From Pseudomonadota bacterium (GTDB lineage Bacteria > Pseudomonadota > Gammaproteobacteria > Burkholderiales > Burkholderiaceae_B): 64,000 nucleotides of DNA. This document shows positions 8,486-17,118 of the stretch, one piece after another. Under the pieces are notes generated by a model, which did no database searches, had not been told where the DNA came from, and saw only the letters and a list, made by a program, of their open reading frames with translations. The stretch lies in the NCBI GenBank assembly GCA_023423975.1, contig JAFAEO010000063.1:139137-203136 (forward strand). The letters run 5' to 3'. Every line of letters begins with the position of its first letter. Position 1 is the first letter of the stretch. A program made the translations under genes and the position numbers.

Positions 8486-9754
8486 ATGATCATGCTTTAC
8501 CAGCTCCATGAGCTAACCCGCAGTTTTCTTACGCCGATGGCATCGTTCACACAAATCGGATCCAACCTCTTTACCAACCCGTTCAGTCCCTACACCTACC
8601 TCCCTCTGTCAAAAAACATTGCCGCCGGCTTTGAACTGTTCCATCGCCTGGGCAAAGATTACGAAAAGCCCGAGTGGAATATCGACACGGTCATGGTGGG
8701 TGGCAAAAAAAGCACCATCACGATTACCACCACGCGAGCCAAGCCCTTCTGCAATCTGATTCACTTCGAACGCGAACACAGCAAGAATCCTGGCGGTGAT
8801 CCAAAAGTGCTTATCGTGGCCCCCCTGTCGGGACACCACGCCACACTGTTGCGCGACACCGTCAAAACCATGCTGACCAGTTTCGATGTCTACATCACAG
8901 ACTGGGTAGATGCCCGTATGGTGCCGCCCAGCAAGGGGCCGTTTCACCTGGACGACTACGTCGACTATGTCCGTGAATTCATCCACGTTGTCGGCCCCGA
9001 CATGCACATCATGTCGGTCTGTCAGCCTACCGTACCGGTGCTGGCCGCCGTCTCCCTCATGTCCTCTGCCGGCGAGCACGATGCCATGCCAAAATCCATG
9101 ATCATGATGGGCGGCCCCATCGATACCCGACTGTCGCCTACACAGGTCAACAGTCTGGCAGACTCAAACCCGTTCTCTTGGTTCGAAAACAAACTGATTC
9201 ACGTTGTGCCCGGTCGCTACCCCGGCGCCGGCCGCAAGGTTTACCCCGGTTTTCTGCAGCATGCTGGTTTTGTGGCAATGAATCCGGACAAGCATATGGA
9301 AGCGCATTATGACTTCTACATGAACCTGATGTCCGACCAGTTGTCCGAAGCAGAACACCACCGCCGGTTTTATGACGAATACAATGCCGTGCTGGATCTG
9401 CCCGCTGAATATTATCTGGACACCATCCGCGTCGTATTCCAGGACCACCTGCTGCCCAAGGGCGAATGGCAAGTGCGCAATGAACTGGTCAAACCGCAGG
9501 ACATTACCCACACCCGCCTGCTGACAATCGAAGGTGAAAACGACGATATCACCGGATATGGCCAGACCGAAGCAGCGCAGAAACTGTGCTCCGGACTCAA
9601 AAAAGAGGACAGGAAACACTTTCTGGCCAAGGGCTGCGGCCACTATGGCATTTTCTCCGGCTCCAAGTGGAGAAAACAGATTTTCCCGGTGGTGGAAGCT
9701 TTTATTGCCGAAACCGAAGAAAAGTACGCCAGTCAGGCCGTTGCTGCCGCCTGA
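8486..9754 (+). CDS. phaZ: Intracellular polyhydroxyalkanoate (PHB) depolymerase
   Basis: Mobilises stored polyhydroxybutyrate granules in the cytoplasm. The 422 residues belong to the PhaZ family of Cupriavidus type, which uses a cysteine nucleophile: MSVCQPTVP places Cys179 at the nucleophile elbow. The catalytic Asp and His are probably in EGENDDITGYGQ and GCGHYGIFSG near the C-terminus. There is no signal peptide, as expected for the intracellular form. The start is ATG 8486 or the in-frame ATG 8492, which gives the more typical MLYQLHEL. A strong terminator follows at once, so it is probably monocistronic. No phaC or phasin gene is nearby. Confidence 0.95.
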   Translation: MIMLYQLHELTRSFLTPMASFTQIGSNLFTNPFSPYTYLPLSKNIAAGFELFHRLGKDYEKPEWNIDTVMVGGKKSTITITTTRAKPFCNLIHFEREHSKNPGGDPKVLIVAPLSGHHATLLRDTVKTMLTSFDVYITDWVDARMVPPSKGPFHLDDYVDYVREFIHVVGPDMHIMSVCQPTVPVLAAVSLMSSAGEHDAMPKSMIMMGGPIDTRLSPTQVNSLADSNPFSWFENKLIHVVPGRYPGAGRKVYPGFLQHAGFVAMNPDKHMEAHYDFYMNLMSDQLSEAEHHRRFYDEYNAVLDLPAEYYLDTIRVVFQDHLLPKGEWQVRNELVKPQDITHTRLLTIEGENDDITGYGQTEAAQKLCSGLKKEDRKHFLAKGCGHYGIFSGSKWRKQIFPVVEAFIAETEEKYASQAVAAA

Positions 9755-9788
9755 AAGCAACTGGCGCTGCCATTTTCGGTACAATAAG

Positions 9789-9820
9789 AAGGACGTGGCT
9801 CTGGCCGCGTCCTTTTCTTA
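9789..9820 (+). terminator. Intrinsic terminator of phaZ
   Basis: An 11-bp stem (9789-9799 with 9804-9814, one G.T pair) around the tetraloop TCTG is followed by TTCTTA. Flanking AATAAG/CTTATT sequences extend the symmetry, so it may work in both directions. It ends just before the rnfB start at 9830. Confidence 0.85.
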
Positions 9821-9829
9821 TTGCCTCCT

Positions 9830-10546
9830 ATGAACCACGCCCTCCTGATCGACCGCATAGACGCGGTGTTACCCCAGACGCAATGCACCCAATGCGGCTA
9901 CGACGGTTGCCGTCCGTACGCCCAGGCCCTGGCGGCGGGCACCACGCTGATCAACCGCTGTCCGCCTGGTGGCGATGCCGGGATCGAAAAGCTCGCAGCA
10001 GTGCTCGATACCCCCATTTTGCCGCTGGATGAATCTTGCGGCCAGCCGGGGCCCTTGCTCGTGGCGGTGATTGATGAAACCCATTGCATCGGCTGTACCC
10101 TGTGCATCCAGGCCTGTCCTGTGGATGCCATTATGGGGGCCAATAAATTCATGCACACGATCATTCCTGATTTGTGTTCGGGTTGCGAGCTGTGCGTTGC
10201 CCCCTGTCCGGTAGACTGCATCGCCATGGTCGATGCCAATCGCCCATGGACGCAGGAGGACGCCAACACTGCGCGAACGCGTCATGAACAACGGGCACAG
10301 CGCCTGCAACTGAACGCCCGGGAAAAAGAAGAAAGGATGCGTCGTGCAAGCGCCCAGACGACAGTCGCCAACCAGCAGACAAACGCCCTGGACGCACATT
10401 CCGAGCAGCCTGCTGCTGACCAGACAGATTCGGCCCAGGCGCCCGCGCCCACCGCCGAAGACGCCAAAAAAGCAGCCATTGCACTGGCACTGCAACGGGC
10501 ACGCGCACGTCGCAAAACCACAAATCCATCGGGTAGTACTTCATGA
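9830..10546 (+). CDS. rnfB: Orphan RnfB-like ferredoxin protein (soluble, no membrane anchor)
   Basis: Electron-transfer iron-sulfur protein of about 238 residues. It has an N-terminal [4Fe-4S] module (CTQCGYDGC, later RCPPGG) as in RnfB/RsxB. Two ferredoxin-type motifs follow, CIGCTLCIQACP and CSGCELCVAPCP, then a charged Ala/Gln-rich tail. The hydrophobic N-terminal anchor of canonical RnfB is absent: the chain starts MNHALLIDRIDAVLP. No rnfACDGE genes are nearby. The ATG at 9830 is preferred over TTG 9821. Its stop overlaps the nth start as ATGA, so the two are translationally coupled. In E. coli nth closes the rsx operon, and this looks like a reduced relic of that arrangement. Confidence 0.9.
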   Translation: MNHALLIDRIDAVLPQTQCTQCGYDGCRPYAQALAAGTTLINRCPPGGDAGIEKLAAVLDTPILPLDESCGQPGPLLVAVIDETHCIGCTLCIQACPVDAIMGANKFMHTIIPDLCSGCELCVAPCPVDCIAMVDANRPWTQEDANTARTRHEQRAQRLQLNAREKEERMRRASAQTTVANQQTNALDAHSEQPAADQTDSAQAPAPTAEDAKKAAIALALQRARARRKTTNPSGSTS

Positions 10547-11286
10547 ATGCTGCAAAACGCAAACTCATTTTCGAACGACTGGCTGCCGCCAATGCCAATC
10601 CCACCACCGAGCTCGAATACGAAAACACGTTTCAATTGCTGATCGCCGTGTTGCTTTCAGCCCAGGCGACCGACAAATCGGTCAATCTGGCTACCCGCCA
10701 TATTTTCAACACCTGTAAAACCCCGCAAGACATTCTGGATATGGGGCTGGAAACCTTTACCGAAAAAATTCGTACTATCGGGCTTTATAAAACCAAGGCC
10801 AAAAATGCACTGGCAACCTGCGCCATCCTGCAGGAGCAATACCAGGGCGTTGTGCCCGATAATCGCGAAGCGCTCGAGACGCTGCCCGGTGTCGGACGAA
10901 AAACCGCCAACGTTGTGCTCAATACCGCTTTTGGCCAACCAGCCATGGCCGTGGACACGCATATTTTTCGTGTGTCCAATCGAACCGGCCTGGCTCCAGG
11001 AAAAAACGTCAGGGAAGTCGAAGACAAACTCATGCGCTTCGTGCCCAAGGAATACTTGCTGGACGCGCATCATTGGCTGATTCTGCATGGCCGGTATATC
11101 TGCGTGGCGCGCGCGCCCAAGTGCACGCAATGCGGGATTGAAGACCTGTGTGAATTCAAGGAAAAGAATCTGGGCGGCGCTGCCCGTCGGTCCGCCGGAA
11201 AAACAGGCACCGCCCGGCCGGCGAAGAAAGCCGCATTAAAAAAGAGTGCAAAACCGATAAAAAAGACCACGATGGAAGTGGCATAA
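10543..11286 (+). CDS. nth: Endonuclease III (DNA glycosylase / AP lyase)
   Basis: Removes oxidised pyrimidines from DNA and cleaves at the abasic site. The helix-hairpin-helix LPGVGRKTANVVL contains Lys120, and VDTHIFRV contains Asp138, both at the E. coli catalytic numbers. The [4Fe-4S] ligands are Cys187, 194, 197 and 203 (C-x6-C-x2-C-x5-C). A Lys/Ala-rich tail of about 35 residues extends beyond the 211-residue E. coli enzyme and may add DNA binding. It is coupled to rnfB by a 4-base overlap. Confidence 0.97.
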   Translation: MNAAKRKLIFERLAAANANPTTELEYENTFQLLIAVLLSAQATDKSVNLATRHIFNTCKTPQDILDMGLETFTEKIRTIGLYKTKAKNALATCAILQEQYQGVVPDNREALETLPGVGRKTANVVLNTAFGQPAMAVDTHIFRVSNRTGLAPGKNVREVEDKLMRFVPKEYLLDAHHWLILHGRYICVARAPKCTQCGIEDLCEFKEKNLGGAARRSAGKTGTARPAKKAALKKSAKPIKKTTMEVA

Positions 11287-11455
11287 CAGCGTTCTGTGTA
11301 CCTTCGCACCCATGCTTAAAAAGCAGTAGCCCCATTTCACTATTGCAAAAGCGGATGCCAGGCGCTGCCCTGTGTATTTTTAAATCACCAGACAACCATC
11401 GGTATTTACATTTCAATAACACTTCGATCGATGCGGGTTGATAACGGTATACGAA

Positions 11456-11887
11456 TCACTTGCCCCTTTGCGAACGCTTGGGCTTTGCGTCGCCAGTCTT
11501 CGGCTGTATGACGCGCAAAAGCTGCAGAAACTTCGGACATTGCATATGACTGGGCGCGGGGCACTCTGCCACATGCCGTAGTGTATCCCGGAGCGCCTTT
11601 AACCGGCGAACCTGATCGTCAATGGCATCAGCACGGTCACGCAAAACAGGGCGAGACAGATTCGGTGCTCCGTCCTGTCCGAACATCCCCTTTATCTGCT
11701 CCAGAGAAAAACCGGCTGCCTTTCCCAGGGATATTAATGCCAGCTGGGTAATGGTTTGCTCGTCGTACTGGCGCCTCAGACCATGCCGCGCGCAGGAATG
11801 GATCAATCCGAGTTCTTCATAGTAGCGCAGCGTTGACGTGGGAACGCCACTGCTTTGGGACAGCGCGGCAATATCAATCAGATTCAT
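11456..11887 (-). CDS. MerR-family transcriptional regulator with CueR-like Cys-x7-Cys loop
   Basis: DNA-distorting activator/repressor of 143 residues. The winged helix is N-terminal (MNLIDIAALSQSSGVPTSTL, RYYEELGLI), followed by the dimerisation coiled coil (about 83-106) and a short C-terminal loop with Cys109 and Cys117. This C-x7-C spacing equals that of the metal loop in CueR. I use the ATG at 11887 because the longer open frame would run through the divergent promoter. Its start is 68 bases from the MFS gene, and the MerR-type operator lies between them. The inducer is unknown: it could be a metal, a thiol-reactive compound or a drug. Confidence 0.9.
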   Translation of the reverse strand: MNLIDIAALSQSSGVPTSTLRYYEELGLIHSCARHGLRRQYDEQTITQLALISLGKAAGFSLEQIKGMFGQDGAPNLSRPVLRDRADAIDDQVRRLKALRDTLRHVAECPAPSHMQCPKFLQLLRVIQPKTGDAKPKRSQRGK

Positions 11888-11890
11888 GGC

Positions 11891-11921
11891 TTGACTTAAA
11901 GTTGGCTTGAAGTTGCATAAT
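11891..11921 (+). promoter_or_regulatory. MerR-type promoter/operator for the MFS exporter
   Basis: A -35 TTGACT (11891-11896) and a -10 CATAAT (11916-11921) are separated by 19 bp, the over-long spacer typical of MerR-activated promoters. Within it lies a near-perfect dyad: ACTTAAAG (11894-11901), TTGG, CTTGAAGT (11906-11913), 7 of 8 positions symmetrical. The regulator starts 4 bases to the left on the other strand. The geometry predicts that the MerR protein realigns the promoter to switch on the exporter. Confidence 0.8.
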
Positions 11922-11954
11922 ACTTGCCAGAACATCCACAGGCAAGGAAAAATC

Positions 11955-13361
11955 ATGAATGTACTTCCCGGCAAACAAGCAACTACGGTCTTATTGACGG
12001 CGCTGGCCGGCGCAATGCTGCTGGCATCACTTGGCGTGAGCATCGCCACGGTGGCGCTACCGGCTCTGACGCGGGATTTCAATGCAACGCTGCCCGCGGT
12101 GCAATGGGTCATGCTTGCGTACCTGATCACAATCACGGTCGCAATCGTCCTGGCAGGCAAACTTGGTGACCTTATCGGTCATCGTCGTGTGCTCATTGTC
12201 GGGTTGACGCTCTTTGTGCTGGCATCAGGGCTTTGCGCCGCTGCCCCGACGCTGGATATGCTGGTGCTGGCGCGAGTGCTTCAGGGCGTGGGTGGTGCGG
12301 CTCTGATGGCATTGCCCATTTCAATTGCCCACGCGTTTGTAACAAGAAAGCGGGTCGGCTCAGCGATGGGACTATTCGGCACTATGTCCGCCATCGGCAC
12401 TGCCCTGGGTCCCTCGCTCGGGGGTGTGCTCATTGACAGTATGGGCTGGCGTGCAGCGTTTATCATGCTGGCCATGCTAGGCGCTGGTCTGTTGCTATTT
12501 GCAGCAAGGGTTATTCCAGCAATTCCCAGCAACAAAAGCCTGGATCCCACCACGCCGGACTGGGCAGGCGCAGTTCTATTGACGGCAACGCTCATTCTCT
12601 ACGGACTGGGCACGGTCGGCGGTGGCAATACGACAACGGATGCAACCCTGCTCCTGGTGTGCGCTGCCGGCACGCTTGTCCTGTTTCTTCGTGTCCAGTC
12701 GCAAGCGCCCTCACCCCTGGTGCCGCTCGTACACTTGCGTGACCCGCAAACGGGCACGGCGATGCTGATGAATCTGCTGGTGTCCATTCCGATGATGGCC
12801 ACCCTGGTCATCGGCCCGTTTTTCCTGTCCTTCGGGCTTGGCATGAACGAAGCAGGAATCGGCCTGGTGATGGCAGTCGGCCCGCTGGTGGCCGCCATCT
12901 CCGGGGTGCCCGCGGGCTGGCTGGCCGACCGCATCGGCGCGCAGCGCACGCGCATGGCGGGCCTGATTCAGACCACACTCGGCCTGATCGCGCTGGCCTA
13001 TTTTCCGCGGTGGCTGGGCGTAGCCGGCTACATCGTGGCGCTGATGCTATTGACTCCAGGATTTCAGCTTTTTCTGGCAGCCAACAGCACTGTCATCATG
13101 CTGGGCGCATCTCAGGCGCAACGCGGACTTCTCTCGGGTTTGCTGGGATTGTCACGCAACCTGGGGTTGATGACCGGAGCATCGCTCATGTCGGGCGTGT
13201 TCTCCATGGCACTCGGACCACAGGACATCACTGACACTGCCGCAGAGGGTATCGCCCAGGCATTTACAATCACGTTTGTAATTATCGCCGGAATTTGCCT
13301 GTTGGCCCTTATTCTGTCCTGGTGCATACGTCCGACGCAATCAAAGCAGTACGGAGCATAA
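11955..13361 (+). CDS. MFS drug exporter, DHA2 (14-helix) family
   Basis: Proton-driven efflux pump of the inner membrane, 468 residues. It has the antiporter pattern: GKLGDLIGHRRVL (loop 2-3, motif A), RVLQGVGGAALMALP (motif B) and LGPSLGGVLIDSMGWRAAF (motif C, the antiporter signature). Length and helix count fit DHA2 members of the EmrB/QacA group. The ATG at 11955 is chosen because it follows AAGGA at 11944-11948 and lies downstream of the promoter; the ATG at 11907 falls inside the operator. It is controlled by the divergent MerR regulator. The substrate cannot be read from the sequence. Confidence 0.92.
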   Translation: MNVLPGKQATTVLLTALAGAMLLASLGVSIATVALPALTRDFNATLPAVQWVMLAYLITITVAIVLAGKLGDLIGHRRVLIVGLTLFVLASGLCAAAPTLDMLVLARVLQGVGGAALMALPISIAHAFVTRKRVGSAMGLFGTMSAIGTALGPSLGGVLIDSMGWRAAFIMLAMLGAGLLLFAARVIPAIPSNKSLDPTTPDWAGAVLLTATLILYGLGTVGGGNTTTDATLLLVCAAGTLVLFLRVQSQAPSPLVPLVHLRDPQTGTAMLMNLLVSIPMMATLVIGPFFLSFGLGMNEAGIGLVMAVGPLVAAISGVPAGWLADRIGAQRTRMAGLIQTTLGLIALAYFPRWLGVAGYIVALMLLTPGFQLFLAANSTVIMLGASQAQRGLLSGLLGLSRNLGLMTGASLMSGVFSMALGPQDITDTAAEGIAQAFTITFVIIAGICLLALILSWCIRPTQSKQYGA

Positions 13362-13445
13362 TGCGAGTGGCCTGCCAGGTGCTATCGACGCAAGCCAGTC
13401 CTGTTTCTCACTGCCCAGACGCAACAACAGTGTCTTCGGTATGTG

Positions 13446-14204
13446 TCAGTCCTGCACCTGATTGCTATTGCTGTGGCCAAACCCCAGATAACTTTGCGCT
13501 ACCTTGGAATCGGCACGCAGAATCTGCGATGAGCCTTCCATCGCTACCTCGCCCATTTCCAGCACATAACCGTAATCGGAGGCCTGCAGCGCGGCACGTG
13601 CGTTCTGCTCGACCAGCAGTATCGACACACCAGTTTCGCGCAGTCGCAAGATAATGCGAAACACTTCCTGCACCACACGCGGCGCCAGCCCCAGACTGGG
13701 CTCATCGAGCATGAGCAACGTAGGCTTTGCCATCATGGCCCGTCCCACTGCCAGCATTTGCCGCTCACCACCCGAGAGCGTGCCGGCGCGCTGATCGCGA
13801 CGCTCCAGCAAACGCGGAAACAGCTGATAAACCTGGTCCAGCGTATCGCGCCAGCCGGCAACGCGTTGACGATACTGACGAAATCCGCCCAGCAGCAGAT
13901 TGTCCTGCACCGACATGCTGGTAAACAGCTCGCGCTTTTCCGGCACCAGGCACAGGCCTGCCGCCACGCGCTCTTCCACGGGCATCCGGCTGATGTCCTG
14001 CCCGCGGTATAGGATACGCCCGTGGGCGCGACCGGATGTGGGCAAGGCGCCCATCAGGGTATTGAGCAACGTCGACTTGCCGGCGCCATTGGCGCCAATC
14101 ACCGTCACCACCTGTCCCTGATCCATGGCCAGCGACACGTCATTGACCGCAAGTACTTTGCCGTATTGCGCGTTGATATTATGTGCTTCCAGTAACCGGC
14201 TCAT
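13446..14204 (-). CDS. livF: Branched-chain amino acid ABC transporter, ATP-binding protein LivF
   Basis: Second ATPase of a Liv-type importer, 252 residues. Walker A GANGAGKST is at 37-45, the signature LSGGE at 143-147, and Walker B LLMLDEPS ends at 170. LVPEKRELFTSMSVQDNL (87-104) is typical of LivF. It overlaps the upstream livMG fusion by 4 bases (ATGA) and is the last gene of the livK-livH-livMG-livF operon. It is convergent with the MFS gene. The true substrate may be another amino acid, amide or aromatic acid. Confidence 0.95.
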   Translation of the reverse strand: MSRLLEAHNINAQYGKVLAVNDVSLAMDQGQVVTVIGANGAGKSTLLNTLMGALPTSGRAHGRILYRGQDISRMPVEERVAAGLCLVPEKRELFTSMSVQDNLLLGGFRQYRQRVAGWRDTLDQVYQLFPRLLERRDQRAGTLSGGERQMLAVGRAMMAKPTLLMLDEPSLGLAPRVVQEVFRIILRLRETGVSILLVEQNARAALQASDYGYVLEMGEVAMEGSSQILRADSKVAQSYLGFGHSNSNQVQD

Positions 14205-16045
14205 GCGCGTACCTCCTGATTGCCAGTCGCGTCGACCGCAATTTCGTCTGTCATAACCGTATCGTCAATCCCACCCAGATAGGCCTGCAGGACTTTGTCG
14301 TTTTGCTGGATCTGTGCCGGCGTGCCTTCTGCAATTTTTGTTCCGAAATCCATTACCACCAGATGGCTGGTCAGTTTCATTACAAAGTCCATATCGTGCT
14401 CTACCAGCAGGATGCTCATGCCTTCGTCACGTAACGCTGACAACACGGCAGCCAGCTCCTGTTTTTCCATGTAGCGCAGGCCCGCTGCCGGTTCATCCAG
14501 CAACAGCAGTGTCGGATCAAGCGCCAGCGCCCTTGCCACTTCCACGATCCGCTGTTTGCCCAGCGACAGATTGCCGGCCAGCTCAAACATGCAATCGCCC
14601 AGCCCAACCCGCTCCAGCTGAATGGCTGCCTCGCGCAGCAGAGCCGCCTCATCACGCCTATCCAGCCGCAAGATGCTGCGTATGGCGCCGGCGGAGCGCC
14701 GCAGATGCGCGCCCAGCGCCACATTTTCCAGCACACTCATCTGCGGCAGCAATTGGGTATGCTGAAAGGTACGGGCGATGCCCAATCGGGCAATATCTTC
14801 TGCCCTGACCGCCTTCAGGGGTTTGTCGCGAAAGACAATCGAACCACGCGTCAATGGCATGACACCAGTAATCAGATTGAAGGTCGTGCTTTTACCGGCG
14901 CCATTGGGCCCGATCAGGCCCACAATCTGACCGGCAGCCACGCTAAAGGAAATATCGTTCACCGCCACCAGTCCGCCAAACTCTTTGCGCAACTGCGTTA
15001 CCTGCAACAAAGGGCGCCCTGCCAGCGGCCTGTCGCTTTTAGCCAGTAACGACGCGTCGGCCCACCATTGCGTTAAAGCGCCACTGGCCGCTTTGCGTTC
15101 GCTACCGGAAAAAAGCCGGGTCACGATCGGCCATAGCCCTTCCCGCGCATGATGCAACACCAGCACCACCAGTACGCCAAATACAATCAGCTCGAAATTG
15201 GTCGAGGTATCGAACAGGCGCGGCGCAATGTCCTGGATCTGGTCTTTGAGCGTCAGAATAACAGCGGCGCCGAAAATGCCGCCCCAGACAGACGACACGC
15301 TGCCCACCACCATCATGAACAAATACTCAATGCCATAATTGATGCCGAACGTGCTGGGGCTGACCGCACGCTGCTCGTGCGCATACAACCAGCCGGCTAG
15401 ACCAGCCAGCACAGCGGCGTACACAAAGGCGATCACTTTGTAGCCGAAGGTATGCACCCCGAATGAAGCGGCCATTTTTTCGCCGTTTTTCAAGGCGCGG
15501 ATGGCGCGACCACTGCGTGAATCCAGCAAGTTGATCGCCGTCCATGCCGCCAGCAGCACGACCAGCCAGATCAGATAATAAATACTCTTGGCCTGCAACA
15601 ATGGATAGCCAAACAGCGAAATTGGCGGTATGCCCGGAATGCCGTCATGCCGCCCCAGAAACGGCATGTTCCCATACAGGTAATAGAAAATCAGGCAGAC
15701 GGCGATCGTCGCCAGCGACAGATAATGCCCTGACAGGCGCAATGTCACCTGCGCCAGCACAAACGCCAGCAGCAGAGTGAGCACAATGCCCAACACCAGT
15801 CCCAGCCAGGGAGACCCGTCCATGGTGGCAGACAGCCACGCGGTGGCGTAAGCGCCGATACCGACAAACGTTGCCTGGCCAAATGAGGTCAGCCCACCCA
15901 CGCCGGTTAATACCACCAGGCCGATAACGACCAGACTGGCAATGCCGATCGCATTGAGTTGATTGATCCAGAATTCGGGTACGCCGGGCACCATCGGCAA
16001 CAGGGCCAGCAGCACAATGAACATTGGTACAAACCATTTTTTCAT
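14201..16045 (-). CDS. Branched-chain amino acid ABC transporter, LivM permease fused to LivG ATPase
   Basis: One 614-residue chain carries an inner-membrane permease of LivM type (about 1-320, with GVGGLTSFGQATFVGIGAYA near residue 50) and a LivG-type ATPase (about 345-600). The ATPase has Walker A GPNGAGKST near 376-384, LSLGKQR and LLLLDEPAAGL. No stop or frameshift separates the halves, and the linker of about 25 residues reads cleanly. Such LivMG fusions are known in Burkholderiales. It is 3 bases from livH and overlaps livF by 4 bases, so assembly stoichiometry is fixed one to one. Confidence 0.94.
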   Translation of the reverse strand: MKKWFVPMFIVLLALLPMVPGVPEFWINQLNAIGIASLVVIGLVVLTGVGGLTSFGQATFVGIGAYATAWLSATMDGSPWLGLVLGIVLTLLLAFVLAQVTLRLSGHYLSLATIAVCLIFYYLYGNMPFLGRHDGIPGIPPISLFGYPLLQAKSIYYLIWLVVLLAAWTAINLLDSRSGRAIRALKNGEKMAASFGVHTFGYKVIAFVYAAVLAGLAGWLYAHEQRAVSPSTFGINYGIEYLFMMVVGSVSSVWGGIFGAAVILTLKDQIQDIAPRLFDTSTNFELIVFGVLVVLVLHHAREGLWPIVTRLFSGSERKAASGALTQWWADASLLAKSDRPLAGRPLLQVTQLRKEFGGLVAVNDISFSVAAGQIVGLIGPNGAGKSTTFNLITGVMPLTRGSIVFRDKPLKAVRAEDIARLGIARTFQHTQLLPQMSVLENVALGAHLRRSAGAIRSILRLDRRDEAALLREAAIQLERVGLGDCMFELAGNLSLGKQRIVEVARALALDPTLLLLDEPAAGLRYMEKQELAAVLSALRDEGMSILLVEHDMDFVMKLTSHLVVMDFGTKIAEGTPAQIQQNDKVLQAYLGGIDDTVMTDEIAVDATGNQEVRA

Positions 16046-16048
16046 GGC

Positions 16049-17086
16049 TTACTCCTCTTCGTCGTGACGAGTGGTCACAGACAGAATCAGCAATACCGGT
16101 ATGATCAGCGCAAAAACAATCACTTCCTTGTACTCGCTTGCCCAGAAGGTCGAAAACGATTCAATAATGCCCACCAGCAGTGCGCCCGCAGCGGCGATCG
16201 GATAGCTCATCAGCCCACCGATGATGGCGCCCACAAATCCCTTGAGACCAATCATGAAACCGGTCTCGTAGGTAATCGAAATAAACGACACGATCATGAT
16301 GCCCGAGAGCACCCCAACGATGGACGACAACAGGAAAGTCAGGAAACCAGACATATTGGTACTGATGCCGACCAGTCGCGCGCCGCGCCGGTTCACCGCC
16401 GTCGCCCGCAATGCCTTGCCGTACAGGGTATAGCCAAAAAACAGCCATAACGCAGCGATAATGACAGCTGTCATCGCGATCACGAACAGGCTTTGATAAG
16501 TCCAATTCAGGCCGAACAGTTCAAGCTGGCCATCAAAAAACGGCTGGGCAACCAGCCGCCCTTCGGCACCAAAAAAAGCCAGGCCCATGCCAACAAAAAC
16601 AAAGTGCACGGCAATGGAAATCACAAAGAGCGCCAGCACCGAACTGTCAGCCATGGATTCATAGGCAAGCTTGTAAAGCATAGGACCCAGCGGGACAACC
16701 AGGAATAAGGTCATTAGTGCCTTGATCCAGAGCGAAGGCGTTGTACCCAAAATAGCCGGCACCGCGAAAAATACAACAATGGGGAGCACCAGGCAAAACA
16801 GTGCCGACTTGATCAGCGTCACTGCGGGCTTGCCACGAAACACCAACCACAGTTCGCGTACAAAGACCAGCAAGCCGGCGATCACCAGCAGCCAGCGAGT
16901 GCCCGGTACCTGATCATCGGCCAGGACCGCAAAGGTGAGCGCCCCATAGGTCACGAACTCCCCCTGCACAATCAGAATAATGCGCGTGACTGCAAACACC
17001 AGCACCAGCGATACTGCCAGCAATGCATAAATGACGCCCGTCACCAGCCCGTCCTGCATGAGAATCTTTGCGATTGACCAATCCAT
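16049..17086 (-). CDS. livH: Branched-chain amino acid ABC transporter, permease LivH
   Basis: Inner-membrane permease of 345 residues, longer than the roughly 300 of E. coli LivH because of extra hydrophobic segments between about 60 and 140. The start, GLVTGVIYALLAVSLVLVF, is the usual LivH opening. RATAVNRRGARLVGISTNM (about 229-247) is the cytoplasmic EAA-like loop that contacts the ATPases. It lies 32 bases after livK and 3 bases before livMG. Confidence 0.93.
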   Translation of the reverse strand: MDWSIAKILMQDGLVTGVIYALLAVSLVLVFAVTRIILIVQGEFVTYGALTFAVLADDQVPGTRWLLVIAGLLVFVRELWLVFRGKPAVTLIKSALFCLVLPIVVFFAVPAILGTTPSLWIKALMTLFLVVPLGPMLYKLAYESMADSSVLALFVISIAVHFVFVGMGLAFFGAEGRLVAQPFFDGQLELFGLNWTYQSLFVIAMTAVIIAALWLFFGYTLYGKALRATAVNRRGARLVGISTNMSGFLTFLLSSIVGVLSGIMIVSFISITYETGFMIGLKGFVGAIIGGLMSYPIAAAGALLVGIIESFSTFWASEYKEVIVFALIIPVLLILSVTTRHDEEE

Positions 17087-17118
17087 TGTCTTTCCGTTGT
17101 TTTCCTTGCGGTTTTTCT

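Noticed and set aside
11907..11954. N-terminal extension of the MFS exporter from ATG 11907
   Set aside because: This start lies between the -35 and -10 boxes of its promoter, so it cannot be in the mRNA made from that promoter.
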